Assembly: GCF_900129785.1 (NCBI RefSeq) | Contig: NZ_FSRC01000001.1 | Location: 806,001 to 870,000, forward strand | DNA length: 64,000 nt | Source: Algoriphagus halophilus | GTDB taxonomy: Bacteria; Bacteroidota; Bacteroidia; Cytophagales; Cyclobacteriaceae | Direction: 5' to 3' | Shown here: piece after piece, positions 1 through 8,090 of the stretch | How positions within the stretch are numbered: the stretch's first letter is position 1 | Layout: every line of letters begins with the position of its first letter | Notes under the pieces: model-generated | Database searches by the model: none | What the model saw: only the letters and a program-made list of their open reading frames with translations | What the model was told of the DNA's origin: nothing | Position numbers and translations under genes: made by a program

Positions 1-51
1 ATGGTGAAAAGAACCTGGGACACCTTGAATGGCGATATTTAAGATTTTCAT
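1..51 (-). CDS. pheA: Prephenate dehydratase, 5' end only
   Basis: Only the first 17 codons are in the window; the gene continues off the left edge. The reverse strand starts at ATG (49-51) and reads MKILNIAIQGVPGSFHH. The IAIQGxxGSFHH pattern is the hallmark N-terminus of the prephenate dehydratase domain, which makes phenylpyruvate from prephenate for phenylalanine synthesis. The start lies 3 bp after the aroA stop, so it should be the next cistron of the aro operon. Chorismate mutase is supplied by the upstream DAHP synthase fusion, which agrees with a dehydratase that begins directly with this motif. The identity rests on a short stretch plus context. Confidence 0.8.
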   Translation of the reverse strand, partial: MKILNIAIQGVPGSFHH

Positions 52-54
52 GGC

Positions 55-1296
55 TTAGGATATGGTTTCCATTTCTATTCCCAAAATCTCACAATGCTTC
101 CAAAAGCTTGGATAAGACTTGTTTACCACTGCAGGATCTTCAATCAAAACGTTGGTTTTGGTCAATAACGGCATAAATGCCATTCCCATTCGATGGTCAT
201 CGTAGGTGTGTATTTCAACTAGGGAAGGCATCGTAACGGAAGGGATCACCTGGTAAACTTCTGGTTCGATTTCCTTTAGGTCTGCATTGAATTTAGCCAA
301 TTCTTGTTGAAGTGCGTAGATTCTATCTGTTTCCTTGATTTTCAGACTTTCCAGTCCTGTAAAGACCGCATTTTGACCAAGAATCGCGCAGGTCACTGCC
401 ACTGTTTGAGCGAGATCCGGGCAATGAGTGAAATCCCATTTTTCTAATCCTTTTACGGGCTGTTTTTGTAATAAAACCCCTCCCTCTTTAAAAGTGCTTT
501 TGATCCCAAGATGATCCATGATTTCCACGATTTTGGAATCTCCCTGAAGACTGTTTTCTTTTAATCCTTCCAAGAATAAAGCCCCTGAATCTGCGCAGGC
601 AAGCAAACTGAACCAATAGCTGGCTCCTGACCAATCGCTTTCCACGGCAAATGCAGTAGCTTGGTAAGACTGATGTGCAACAGATATTTTATTGTCTTTC
701 CATTGGTAGTTAATGCCAAACTGAGCCATTAATTCCAAGGTCATTTCTATGTAAGTTCTAGACCCTACTTTGCCTTCCAGTTCAATCTCAAGCCCTTGCG
801 GTAGAATCGGAGCGATCATCAACATCGCCGAAATATATTGTGAGGATACATCTCCCCTGATTTTTACCTTGTCGGCAGTTTGAGCAGATAGCCCATGAAT
901 TGCCAAAGGTGGATAACCTTCTACTCCTAAATAGTGAATTTCAGCACCAATACTTCTTAATGCATCCACCAAAATCCCAATCGGTCTTTCGCACATTCTG
1001 GGAGTGCCCGTCATGACTTTGTTTTGGTTCGTCACGGTAGCATAGGCTGTTAAAAATCGCATGGTGGTACCCGCATCCAATACATCATACACCGGAGGGT
1101 TTTTGCGAAGTAAGCGGATCATAGTTTGCGTGTCTCTGGCCTCCGCTAGGTTAGTGATTTTATTGGTTCCTTCAGTCAACGCGTCGATGACCAATACTCG
1201 ATTGGATTCACTTTTGGAAGAGGGAAGAGGAATCGTCGTGGAAGAAAATTCACTTTTTTGGTTTAACTGCAAAACAGTTTTTATATCGGTACTCAC
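55..1296 (-). CDS. aroA: 3-phosphoshikimate 1-carboxyvinyltransferase (EPSP synthase)
   Basis: Sixth step of the shikimate pathway: transfers enolpyruvate from PEP to shikimate 3-phosphate in the cytoplasm. The 413 residues match the usual length. Visible motifs are the substrate loop SSKSESNR (26-33), DAGTTMRF (74-81), the RP segment TGTPRMCERPIG (96-107), GDVSSQYISA (148-157), CPDLAQT (292-298), KETDR (321-325) and DDHRM (366-370). The start is GTG (1294-1296): no ATG exists in frame upstream and the next internal Met (residue 59) lies past the first motif. It follows aroB by 11 bp and precedes pheA by 3 bp, so it is co-transcribed. Confidence 0.96.
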   Translation of the reverse strand: MSTDIKTVLQLNQKSEFSSTTIPLPSSKSESNRVLVIDALTEGTNKITNLAEARDTQTMIRLLRKNPPVYDVLDAGTTMRFLTAYATVTNQNKVMTGTPRMCERPIGILVDALRSIGAEIHYLGVEGYPPLAIHGLSAQTADKVKIRGDVSSQYISAMLMIAPILPQGLEIELEGKVGSRTYIEMTLELMAQFGINYQWKDNKISVAHQSYQATAFAVESDWSGASYWFSLLACADSGALFLEGLKENSLQGDSKIVEIMDHLGIKSTFKEGGVLLQKQPVKGLEKWDFTHCPDLAQTVAVTCAILGQNAVFTGLESLKIKETDRIYALQQELAKFNADLKEIEPEVYQVIPSVTMPSLVEIHTYDDHRMGMAFMPLLTKTNVLIEDPAVVNKSYPSFWKHCEILGIEMETIS

Positions 1297-1307
1297 GGAA
1301 ATAGGAT

Positions 1308-2351
1308 TTAAGAGAGTTCTAAGTTTTTATAGTAAAGGATTGCCTCTTCGATTTCATCCCTGGTTACCGGGATGTTGAAGGTGCATGTTCCTATTTTTTC
1401 CAATAAGGAGAACATCAGCACAGACCCTTCATTTTTTTTGTCTTGAAGGCAAAGGTTCAGGATCGGTGTCAAATCTGAATCCTCAAAAGAGAACTTTCCA
1501 TAAATACGTAGGAAAGTGTGGTTAATAGTATCTAGCTCTTCTGGGCTCAGGTTTAATTTTTTCAAAGAAAGATAACCTTCACAAATCATCCCGATTGCGA
1601 TGGCTTCTCCATGTAACAAGTGCTTCTCAGTATCTAAAAAATGAGATTCAAAAGCATGACCTATGGTATGGCCATAATTCAATATTTTTCGGAGGCCAGC
1701 TTCTTTTGGGTCTGCCAAAACCACTTGTTTTTTGATGCCTACGGAATGTTGGATCAACTCTTTCCAATCTTGGTTTTTCCAATCATTTACGTTAAGCTGC
1801 TCAAAATAGGCCTTGTCCTGAATCAGTCCATGCTTTATGATTTCGGCATATCCCGAACGAAGTTCTTCCTCTGGTAATGTCTCCAGAAACTCAGGGGAAA
1901 TCATGACTGTTTCAGGTTCATTGAAGGTTCCTAAATGGTTTTTTAGGCCTTCAAAGTCTACTCCCAATTTTCCTCCTACACTGGCATCAACCTGAGATAG
2001 GAGCGTAGTTGGAATATTTATAAAACGGATTCCACGCTTGTAAATACTTGCGCAAAACCCTCCCATGTCTCCGATTACCCCACCGCCGATGTTGATAAAT
2101 AATGCTTTTCTATCCAATGCAGCTTCAGTCATTGCTGACCAAATCTCTGAACAGGTACTTAAATTTTTATTCTTTTCTCCAGCAGCTACCGTCTTGAAGA
2201 TGGATTTTGGAGGAAAAATGGATTGGAGTTTGGGTAAACAATGCTGCTCAGTGTTCTGGTCTGTTAGGACGAAAAGTTGTGAAAAAGAGATGCTTTGGAG
2301 CACCTTTTCCAAATCTGAGGCAATAGAGGATGAGAAAATGACTGGGTCCAC
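1308..2351 (-). CDS. aroB: 3-dehydroquinate synthase
   Basis: Second shikimate-pathway step: converts DAHP to 3-dehydroquinate using NAD and a divalent metal. At 347 residues it is normal length. The NAD-binding GGGVIGDMGGF (89-99), the RGIRFINIPTTLLSQVDAS region (106-124) and the metal-site motifs GYAEIIKHGLI (167-177), NYGHTIGHAFE (225-235) and HGEAIAIGM (247-255) are all intact. The start is GTG (2349-2351), because an in-frame TAA lies three codons upstream. A hairpin with a short U tract lies between this gene and the DAHP synthase gene, so expression may be partly uncoupled from it. aroA follows after 11 bp. Confidence 0.96.
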   Translation of the reverse strand: MDPVIFSSSIASDLEKVLQSISFSQLFVLTDQNTEQHCLPKLQSIFPPKSIFKTVAAGEKNKNLSTCSEIWSAMTEAALDRKALFINIGGGVIGDMGGFCASIYKRGIRFINIPTTLLSQVDASVGGKLGVDFEGLKNHLGTFNEPETVMISPEFLETLPEEELRSGYAEIIKHGLIQDKAYFEQLNVNDWKNQDWKELIQHSVGIKKQVVLADPKEAGLRKILNYGHTIGHAFESHFLDTEKHLLHGEAIAIGMICEGYLSLKKLNLSPEELDTINHTFLRIYGKFSFEDSDLTPILNLCLQDKKNEGSVLMFSLLEKIGTCTFNIPVTRDEIEEAILYYKNLELS

Positions 2352-2382
2352 CGGAATTTAATTGGGTATTTTAGTAGGTAGG

Positions 2383-2418
2383 CAAAAGGTTTTGGAAGGA
2401 AGACTCCTCCCAAAACCT
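2383..2418 (-). terminator. Intercistronic hairpin between DAHP synthase and aroB
   Basis: On the minus strand AGGTTTTGG pairs with CCAAAACCT, and the stem extends inward through GAGGA/TCCTT (one G-T pair) to a four-base loop, giving about 14 bp. Four T residues follow. The U tract is short, so it may be a partial terminator or an RNA-processing site that lowers expression of aroB, aroA and pheA relative to the first gene. Confidence 0.6.
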
Positions 2419-2439
2419 GATAATGCTTAGCCTTTATTT

Positions 2440-3549
2440 TTACTTCTTAACAGCTTCAGATTCACGAAGTTGTTTTTCTTGACGCTTTACTGATTCTTCA
2501 TGAATAGAATAAAGTAACTCCTTCATAAACTTTTCGCTTAGCTGACGCTGTACTCCCTTTTGAGTTCTGCTTTCCATTACATCTTTCCATCTATCTGCTT
2601 GAAATACAGTTAAATGGTGCTCTCTCTTGTGTGCGCCAATTTGATCGATTACTGCAAATCTCTCTTGAAGAATATCCAAAAGTTGATCATCAAGGTGGTC
2701 AACTGCTCTTCTCAAGTCGTTTAGTTTTTCGCTTGGTTGTTCTGATACCAACGGCTTTTTGAAATCGATGGCGTTCAAAATTTCCTTTAGTCTCTTTGGA
2801 GTGACTTGTTGCTTGGCATCAGACCAGGCATTATCAGGATCGTGATGCGTTTCAATCATCAAACCATCCAATCCAAAGTTGATGGCACGTTGGGAGATCT
2901 CTAGAATTCCATCTCTTTTACCTACAATGTGAGAAGGGTCGTTGATTACTTCCATTCCAGTCCAAACACGCTTTAAATGGATTGGCATAGACCAATTGGG
3001 CTTGTTACGGAATCTCTTATCGTAAGCATCAGAGAAACCTCTGTGGATCGCAGCCAGTTTCGTCAAACCTACCGCATGGAATCTTTCCAAGGCACCCATC
3101 CATAGGTCTAAGTCAGGGTTCATTGGGTTTTTTACCATTACAGGGATATCAGATCCTTTCAATGCATCTGCAATTTCCTGTACTGCAAATGGGTTGACAG
3201 TGGTTCTGGCACCTACCCATACCACGTCTACATTGTTTCTTAGTGCAATTTCGGCATGGGCAGCATTCCCTACTTCTACCGTAATAGGAATATTCAGGTG
3301 ATGACGAACGATTTCCATCCACTTCAACCCTTCTTCTCCGATCCCTTCGAAGCTTCCTGGTCTTGTTCTTGGCTTCCAGATACCAGCTCTGAACATAGAA
3401 GGAATCACATTTTCTTCCTTCATCTCCAGACAAATCTTTTCGATTTGTTCAGGTGACTCGGCGCTACAAGGGCCGGCGATGATCATTGGTCCTGTTAGTC
3501 CCAGGCCCCAGTCTTTGATTTGTTTGTGCGTTTTCATACGGCTAAGCAT
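2440..3549 (-). CDS. Bifunctional DAHP synthase / chorismate mutase
   Basis: First committed step of aromatic synthesis (PEP plus erythrose 4-phosphate to DAHP) fused to chorismate mutase. Residues ~15-265 form the KDPG-aldolase-like DAHP synthase domain, with GPCSAE near residue 26 and RAGIWKPRTRPGSFEG near 54-69. Residues ~280-362 form an AroQ-type helical mutase (DDQLLDILQERFAVIDQIG onward). This domain order is typical of Bacteroidota. The first ATG (3549) is used; a second at 3537 (MKTHK) is equally plausible. A Phe/Tyr-rich leader ORF and attenuator precede it, so transcription is probably controlled by charged tRNA-Phe/Tyr. The C-terminal mutase may also act in allosteric inhibition, as known for related fusions. 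Confidence 0.95.
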   Translation of the reverse strand: MLSRMKTHKQIKDWGLGLTGPMIIAGPCSAESPEQIEKICLEMKEENVIPSMFRAGIWKPRTRPGSFEGIGEEGLKWMEIVRHHLNIPITVEVGNAAHAEIALRNNVDVVWVGARTTVNPFAVQEIADALKGSDIPVMVKNPMNPDLDLWMGALERFHAVGLTKLAAIHRGFSDAYDKRFRNKPNWSMPIHLKRVWTGMEVINDPSHIVGKRDGILEISQRAINFGLDGLMIETHHDPDNAWSDAKQQVTPKRLKEILNAIDFKKPLVSEQPSEKLNDLRRAVDHLDDQLLDILQERFAVIDQIGAHKREHHLTVFQADRWKDVMESRTQKGVQRQLSEKFMKELLYSIHEESVKRQEKQLRESEAVKK

Positions 3550-3555
3550 TAAATG

Positions 3556-3581
3556 AAAAAACCCGACTCTTTCGAATCGGG
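3556..3581 (-). terminator. Attenuator terminator in the aro leader
   Basis: On the minus strand CCCGATTC pairs with GAGTCGGG (8 bp including one G-T wobble) around a GAAA tetraloop, followed directly by six T residues. It sits 22 bp after the leader-peptide stop and ends 6 bp before the first ATG of the DAHP synthase gene, so it can only act on that gene's own transcript. The 5' arm (3572-3580) is complementary over 9 nt to 3632-3640 inside the leader ORF, which gives a mutually exclusive antiterminator. Confidence 0.88.
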
Positions 3582-3603
3582 CTCTTTGTTAGTTTATGTT
3601 CTT

Positions 3604-3699
3604 TTAGTTTTTGGCTAGACAATAGGCGGCACCGATTCGATTTTGGCTTCGAAAGTAAAAGTAAAAGAAGGTAAAATAGATCGCTGCTGTTATTAACAT
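3604..3699 (-). CDS. Phe/Tyr-rich leader peptide (attenuator)
   Basis: A 31-codon ORF, ATG at 3697-3699 and TAA at 3604-3606. It contains IYFTFFYFYF, eight Phe/Tyr codons within nine, which is the signature of amino-acid-sensing leader peptides such as PheL. By analogy, ribosomes stalled here for lack of charged tRNA-Phe/Tyr would leave 3632-3640 (TCGAATCGG on the minus strand) free to pair with the terminator's 5' arm and so permit transcription of the DAHP synthase gene. The ATG lies 4 bp after a perfect TAnnTTTG promoter box, so the message may be nearly leaderless. No Shine-Dalgarno sequence is visible. Function is inferred from position, composition and RNA pairing. Confidence 0.85.
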   Translation of the reverse strand: MLITAAIYFTFFYFYFRSQNRIGAAYCLAKN

Positions 3700-3703
3700 G
3701 GCC

Positions 3704-3734
3704 CAAATGTAAGGCAGTAGGTTTTAAAATCAAA
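3704..3734 (-). promoter_or_regulatory. Bacteroidota-type promoter for the aro operon
   Basis: On the minus strand TTTG (3731-3734) is followed after exactly 19 bp by TACATTTG (3704-3711). This matches the Bacteroidota housekeeping consensus, TTTG at -33 and TAnnTTTG at -7. Transcription would start at or just before the ATG of the leader peptide. Confidence 0.8.
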
Positions 3735-4035
3735 ATTAATTTTTAAAGCTATTTCTGTTAAGTCGATATTAAATAGAAGAAACTTCTTGAAAATCCTATT
3801 TTTCCACTTCCTAATAGTATGGAGCAGAAGATTATTCTGATTTCAATTGATTATTGTTTTTAAAATTCTTTGATATTTTTTTGGTGAAAATGATCTCATG
3901 CTGGAATCCGGTTTTGCTGCGGATCAAATTTGCTTGCAATTCAAGAATCAAAATTAAATTCTGAACCCTTCTAATTTTCCTTGGTTTATAGGATTGTTAT
4001 TGACCAAAAAAGCCGAGTTGAAGTAGTTTTTTTAA
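3735..4035. other. AT-rich intergenic region with no gene
   Basis: About 300 bp between the divergent aro leader and the proline dehydrogenase gene. Nothing in it looks like a conserved coding region or RNA. An antisense ORF entering at 3997 is a shadow of the dehydrogenase gene. The two promoters lie at its edges. Confidence 0.6.
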
Positions 4036-4043
4036 TATCTTTG
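4036..4043 (+). promoter_or_regulatory. Putative -7 box for proline dehydrogenase
   Basis: TATCTTTG matches the Bacteroidota TAnnTTTG element and lies 17 bp before the ATG. A TTG occurs 15 bp upstream instead of the expected TTTG at about 19 bp, so the -33 element is weak. Confidence 0.5.
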
Positions 4044-4060
4044 CACCTTTATTTAGAAAT

Positions 4061-5245
4061 ATGCCTACAAAACCGACTATTTCTTTCGAAAATCTGGAAA
4101 TAGCCTTTGCTTCTAAAACGGATGCAGAGCTAAAAAGAACGCACTTGGTGTTTTCTTTATTGAATAATAAAACGCTTTCCGATATAGGTATTGCCTTGAC
4201 CCATTTTGCGTTGAAATTAAAGTTACCGATCAAATGGATCATGAAACAAACCATGTTTGGACATTTCTGTGGTGGAGAGACCATTCAGGAAAGCATCAAG
4301 GCCTGTGAGTCCTTGGCAAACTATGGTATTGAGGCCATTTTGGATTATTCAGTGGAAGGAAAAGGGGATGAGGAAAGCTTCGAAAAGACGACAGAAGAAA
4401 TTCGCCAAACCATGGTTGCTTCTGCCAAAACAGATTATATGCCTTTTGGGGTGATTAAAGTTACCGGTTTGGGAGATTACCATCCCATGATCAAAATCCA
4501 GGCAGGCGAACCCTTGACAGTTGAAGAGCAAGAGGCATATGACAGGACCAAAGCAAGAGTGGATATGCTTTGTAAAACGGCACATGATCTAGGGTTGAAG
4601 ATATTGATTGATGCGGAAGAGTCTTGGTTTCAGGATACAGTAGATGAGCTGACCTATGATGCCATGGAAAAGTATAACAAGGAGCGTTGTGTAGTATACA
4701 ACACCTATCAGATGTACCGCCATGACATGCTCGGAAGGTTGAAAAAGGCCAAAGAAACTGCAGCACAAAAAGGGTATTTGTTAGGCGCAAAATTGGTGAG
4801 AGGGGCCTACATGGAGAAAGAAGGAGAAAGGGCGGAACGCCTGAAGTATCCAAGTCCTATTCAACCCAATAAGCAAGCAACGGATCATGATTACAATGCA
4901 GCAGTGGAGTTTTGTATATCACATCATGAGCGGGTATTCCTGATGTGCGGGTCGCATAATGAGAATAGTAACCTCCTTGCGACAGCTTTGATGGATAAAT
5001 ACAATATTGATCCGAAATCTGATCAGGTATTCTTTGCGCAGCTTTATGGAATGAGTGATAATATTTCCTTCAACCTGGCCAATGCCGGTTATCGAGTGGT
5101 GAAATATGTGCCTTATGGCCCTGTAGAGAAGGTAATGCCTTATTTGACTAGGCGTGCCGCAGAAAACTCCAGCATTGCAGGACAAAGCAGCCGTGAATTT
5201 GAATTGATCAAACGGGAAATGAAGCGTAGGAAAGCAGTGGCTTAA
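4061..5245 (+). CDS. Proline dehydrogenase
   Basis: FAD enzyme oxidising proline to pyrroline-5-carboxylate, the first step of proline catabolism. The 394 residues form a monofunctional PRODH, not a PutA fusion. Visible are the barrel segments ILIDAEESWFQD, the KLVRGAYMEKE strand, and near the C-terminus the substrate-binding helix YLTRRAAENSS. The partner pyrroline-5-carboxylate dehydrogenase is not in the window. A TAnnTTTG box lies just upstream, and lysS follows in the same direction after 53 bp without a visible terminator between them. Confidence 0.93.
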   Translation: MPTKPTISFENLEIAFASKTDAELKRTHLVFSLLNNKTLSDIGIALTHFALKLKLPIKWIMKQTMFGHFCGGETIQESIKACESLANYGIEAILDYSVEGKGDEESFEKTTEEIRQTMVASAKTDYMPFGVIKVTGLGDYHPMIKIQAGEPLTVEEQEAYDRTKARVDMLCKTAHDLGLKILIDAEESWFQDTVDELTYDAMEKYNKERCVVYNTYQMYRHDMLGRLKKAKETAAQKGYLLGAKLVRGAYMEKEGERAERLKYPSPIQPNKQATDHDYNAAVEFCISHHERVFLMCGSHNENSNLLATALMDKYNIDPKSDQVFFAQLYGMSDNISFNLANAGYRVVKYVPYGPVEKVMPYLTRRAAENSSIAGQSSREFELIKREMKRRKAVA

Positions 5246-5298
5246 CAGGCTATTGGAATTGAAATTAATAGTGAATCATAAAAGAGGATAGATAAAAA

Positions 5299-7002
5299 AT
5301 GCAACTTTTGAGCGAACAGGAAATAGAGAGAAGAAAGGACCGGGAAGAATTGATGAAATTGGGAATCAATCCTTACCCAGCGGAAGCTTTTCCAATCAAT
5401 GTGACCGCAGCCGACATCCATCGAAATTATGAAAATCGTAAAAACGATTACAAAAGCATTTCGATAGCAGGTCGTCTGATGAGTAGAAGAATCATGGGGT
5501 CTGCATCTTTTGGTGAAATTCAGGATTCCACCGGAAGACTTCAGATTTATGTGCGTCGTGATGACATCTGCCCAGGTGATGATAAGACTCTTTATAATTC
5601 AGTATTCAAAAAGTTGTTGGGTATTGGAGACTTCATTGGAGTGAAGGGATATATTTTTACCACCCAAACCGGTGAGATTTCTCTTCATGTGACAGAACTG
5701 AAAGTCCTTTCTAAATCAGTAAAACCACTTCCTGTAGTAAAAAGAGATGAGGAAGGAAATGTCCATGATGGATTTACCGATCCGGAATTAAGATATAGGC
5801 AACGATATGTGGATTTGACGGTAAATCCAGAGGTGAAAAAAACCTTCATCACGCGTTCCAAAATCATCACCCAGATGCGTCGCTATTTTGACGACCATGG
5901 TTGGTTAGAAGTGGAAACGCCTATTCTACAGGCTGTCCATGGAGGTGCTGCAGCCAGGCCATTTCAAACGCATCACAATACCTTGGATATGCCTTTGTTT
6001 TTGCGGATTGCAAATGAGTTGTATCTGAAAAGATTGATCGTAGGTGGATTTGATGGAGTATATGAGTTTGGTAAAATGTTCCGAAACGAAGGAATGGACC
6101 GTACGCATAATCCAGAATTTACCTCCATGGAGATTTATGTAGCCTATAAAGATTACATCTGGATGATGGAAATGGTAGAGGAGTTGATCGAGCAGGTGAC
6201 TGAGTCCATTCATGGAAAGACCAAAATCAAGGTAGGGGAGAATGAAATTGATTTTGCCGGACCTTATAGAAGGCTGTCCATGTATGATTCCATCAAGGAA
6301 TATGCTGGAATCGACGTCAGCCAAATGGATGAGCAAGGTTTAAGAAAGGTATGTGCGGAAATGGGAATTGCAGTTGATGACACCATGGGTAAAGGTAAAT
6401 TGGTGGATGAAATCTTTGGAGAGAAAGTGGAAGCCAACTTGATCCAGCCTACTTATATCACGGATTACCCAATCGAAATGACGCCATTGGCGAAGAAGCA
6501 TAGAACGGAACCAGGCTTGGTGGAGCGTTTTGAGTTATTCGTAAATGGTAAGGAAATAGCCAACGCTTATACTGAATTGAACGATCCAATCGATCAAAGA
6601 GAAAGATTCGAGGATCAATTGAAATTGGCAGAACGAGGAGATGATGAGGCCATGGCGATGGATTTGGACTTCCTTCGTGCATTGGAATACGGAATGCCTC
6701 CTACTTCAGGATTAGGAATCGGAATCGATCGATTGACCATGCTTTTGACCAACAATACCACCATCCAGGAAGTATTGTTCTTCCCTCAGATGAGACCTGA
6801 GAAGAAAGCGGTAGAGTTGACAGAGGAAGAAAAGCTAGTTTTGGATTTGCTGAAAAAAGAACATCCGATTGACTTGGGTAAGCTAAAAGAGCAAACAGGT
6901 CTGAGTAATAAAAAATGGGATGTAGCGATGAAAGGATTAAGCAAAAAAGAAGTGGCTAGGGTCCAAAAGGATGGAGATCTTTTGACCGTACAGTTACTTT
7001 GA
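5299..7002 (+). CDS. lysS: Lysyl-tRNA synthetase, class II
   Basis: Charges tRNA-Lys. An N-terminal OB-fold anticodon-binding domain (~55-150) precedes the class II catalytic core with motif 2 (FRNEGMDRTHNPEFTSMEIY) and motif 3 (GLGIGIDRLTMLL). At 567 residues it exceeds the ~505 of E. coli LysS. The excess is a C-terminal extension of about 65 residues rich in Lys and Glu (EEEKLVLDLLKKE onward) that resembles a small winged-helix-like module and is usual in Bacteroidota LysS. A strong intrinsic terminator follows at 7021. The AUG start fits the family. Confidence 0.97.
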   Translation: MQLLSEQEIERRKDREELMKLGINPYPAEAFPINVTAADIHRNYENRKNDYKSISIAGRLMSRRIMGSASFGEIQDSTGRLQIYVRRDDICPGDDKTLYNSVFKKLLGIGDFIGVKGYIFTTQTGEISLHVTELKVLSKSVKPLPVVKRDEEGNVHDGFTDPELRYRQRYVDLTVNPEVKKTFITRSKIITQMRRYFDDHGWLEVETPILQAVHGGAAARPFQTHHNTLDMPLFLRIANELYLKRLIVGGFDGVYEFGKMFRNEGMDRTHNPEFTSMEIYVAYKDYIWMMEMVEELIEQVTESIHGKTKIKVGENEIDFAGPYRRLSMYDSIKEYAGIDVSQMDEQGLRKVCAEMGIAVDDTMGKGKLVDEIFGEKVEANLIQPTYITDYPIEMTPLAKKHRTEPGLVERFELFVNGKEIANAYTELNDPIDQRERFEDQLKLAERGDDEAMAMDLDFLRALEYGMPPTSGLGIGIDRLTMLLTNNTTIQEVLFFPQMRPEKKAVELTEEEKLVLDLLKKEHPIDLGKLKEQTGLSNKKWDVAMKGLSKKEVARVQKDGDLLTVQLL

Positions 7003-7020
7003 TCAACTGATAAAAAGTAA

Positions 7021-7047
7021 AACCGGGCTGTGAGGCCCGGTTTTTTT
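7021..7047 (+). terminator. Intrinsic terminator after lysS
   Basis: AACCGGGC pairs with GCCCGGTT around a six-base loop and is followed by a run of seven T. It begins 18 bp after the lysS stop. Confidence 0.92.
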
Positions 7048-7096
7048 GTGCATTGGTACTTCTCATTATTTAAGGAAACCTTTTTAACCAGCTGCT

Positions 7097-7828
7097 TTAA
7101 TTTCCTTGGGTTTGACTATCTGCATATCCAAAAACTTTTTGTAACAATAAGGTACTTCTGGAATTGACATTTTCACGGATCTTTAATTCTTCTTTGGCGA
7201 TTTCTATAAAAAGTCCATCAATTGCTTTTTTGGTGACATATCCAGTCAAATCCGTATTCACTTTTTTGACAAAAGGTATTTTATTATATCGGATTGTTAC
7301 ATCTTCCCAATATTTGGTTGCATCCACCTTTTTGAGGCTTTGATCGATAATAGGCTCAAATTTTACAGCCAAGCTGTCACTGGTAGAATTAGCGAAATAT
7401 TGCGTGGCTGCATCTTCCTCTCCGGTCAGTATCGATTTCACATCTTGAATGCTCATCTCTTTGATAGCCGATTCAAAAATAGGTTTCGCTTGAATTGCAG
7501 CATCTTCAGCGGCCCTGTTTACACTTACTATTACCTGATCCACCATGGAACCTAATCCCAAAGACCGAAGGGTGTTTTCGATGTTTTTTGCCTCTGGGGG
7601 GAAGAGGATTTTTACATCAAGGTTATTCAAATAGCCATTTTCTAAGTGAAGTCTGTCAGCACTAATGTCCGTGGCAAAAGTCAAAGCTTCCTTTAATCCG
7701 GCATTGAGTTGTTCATTTGTGGGCTTGAAGATACTTTGGGCCGTTAACGAACTTGTGCCAAGAGAGAAAACAAAAAATAAAAGAACAGTGAATAAGTGTG
7801 ATGGATTAAAGCTTTTTGAGATTTGCAT
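7097..7828 (-). CDS. DUF4197 exported protein (paralogue 1)
   Basis: A 243-residue protein with a cleavable signal peptide (hydrophobic core LFTVLLFFVFSLGTSSLTA, cleavage expected near AQS) and no lipobox, so probably periplasmic. The rest is one DUF4197 domain of unknown function, with VNRAAEDAAIQAKPIF, DVKSILTGEEDAATQYF and KKAIDGLFIEIAKEELKIR. It is closely similar along its whole length to the lipoprotein encoded at 9618-10367, and the M48 protease gene lies between them. A local duplication is likely. No function can be assigned. Confidence 0.9.
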   Translation of the reverse strand: MQISKSFNPSHLFTVLLFFVFSLGTSSLTAQSIFKPTNEQLNAGLKEALTFATDISADRLHLENGYLNNLDVKILFPPEAKNIENTLRSLGLGSMVDQVIVSVNRAAEDAAIQAKPIFESAIKEMSIQDVKSILTGEEDAATQYFANSTSDSLAVKFEPIIDQSLKKVDATKYWEDVTIRYNKIPFVKKVNTDLTGYVTKKAIDGLFIEIAKEELKIRENVNSRSTLLLQKVFGYADSQTQGN

Positions 7829-8090
7829 TAGAGGATTTCAATTGAATTTTATGATGATACTCAATGAACGTAATTCGATTGGATAAGATACCAGGGAATT
7901 AATAAAAATTGGTTGGTCGTTTATTTGTCCGCATGGAGAAAGAAACCCAATTGGCTGTTATGGAAAACCACGTCTCTTTGATTTAACGAATCACATTTGA
8001 CCGCAGCCAAAAGGAAATTTTCTCCCCAAAATTAATTGGAATGAAATTTTCAATGAATCATTAATAAATACCCGCCAAACTTATCATCCA

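Noticed and set aside
3542..3733. A 63-codon minus-strand ORF over the aro leader
   Set aside because: It is in another frame from the aromatic-rich leader ORF, overlaps the promoter box and runs through the terminator; its composition reflects the leader sequence.
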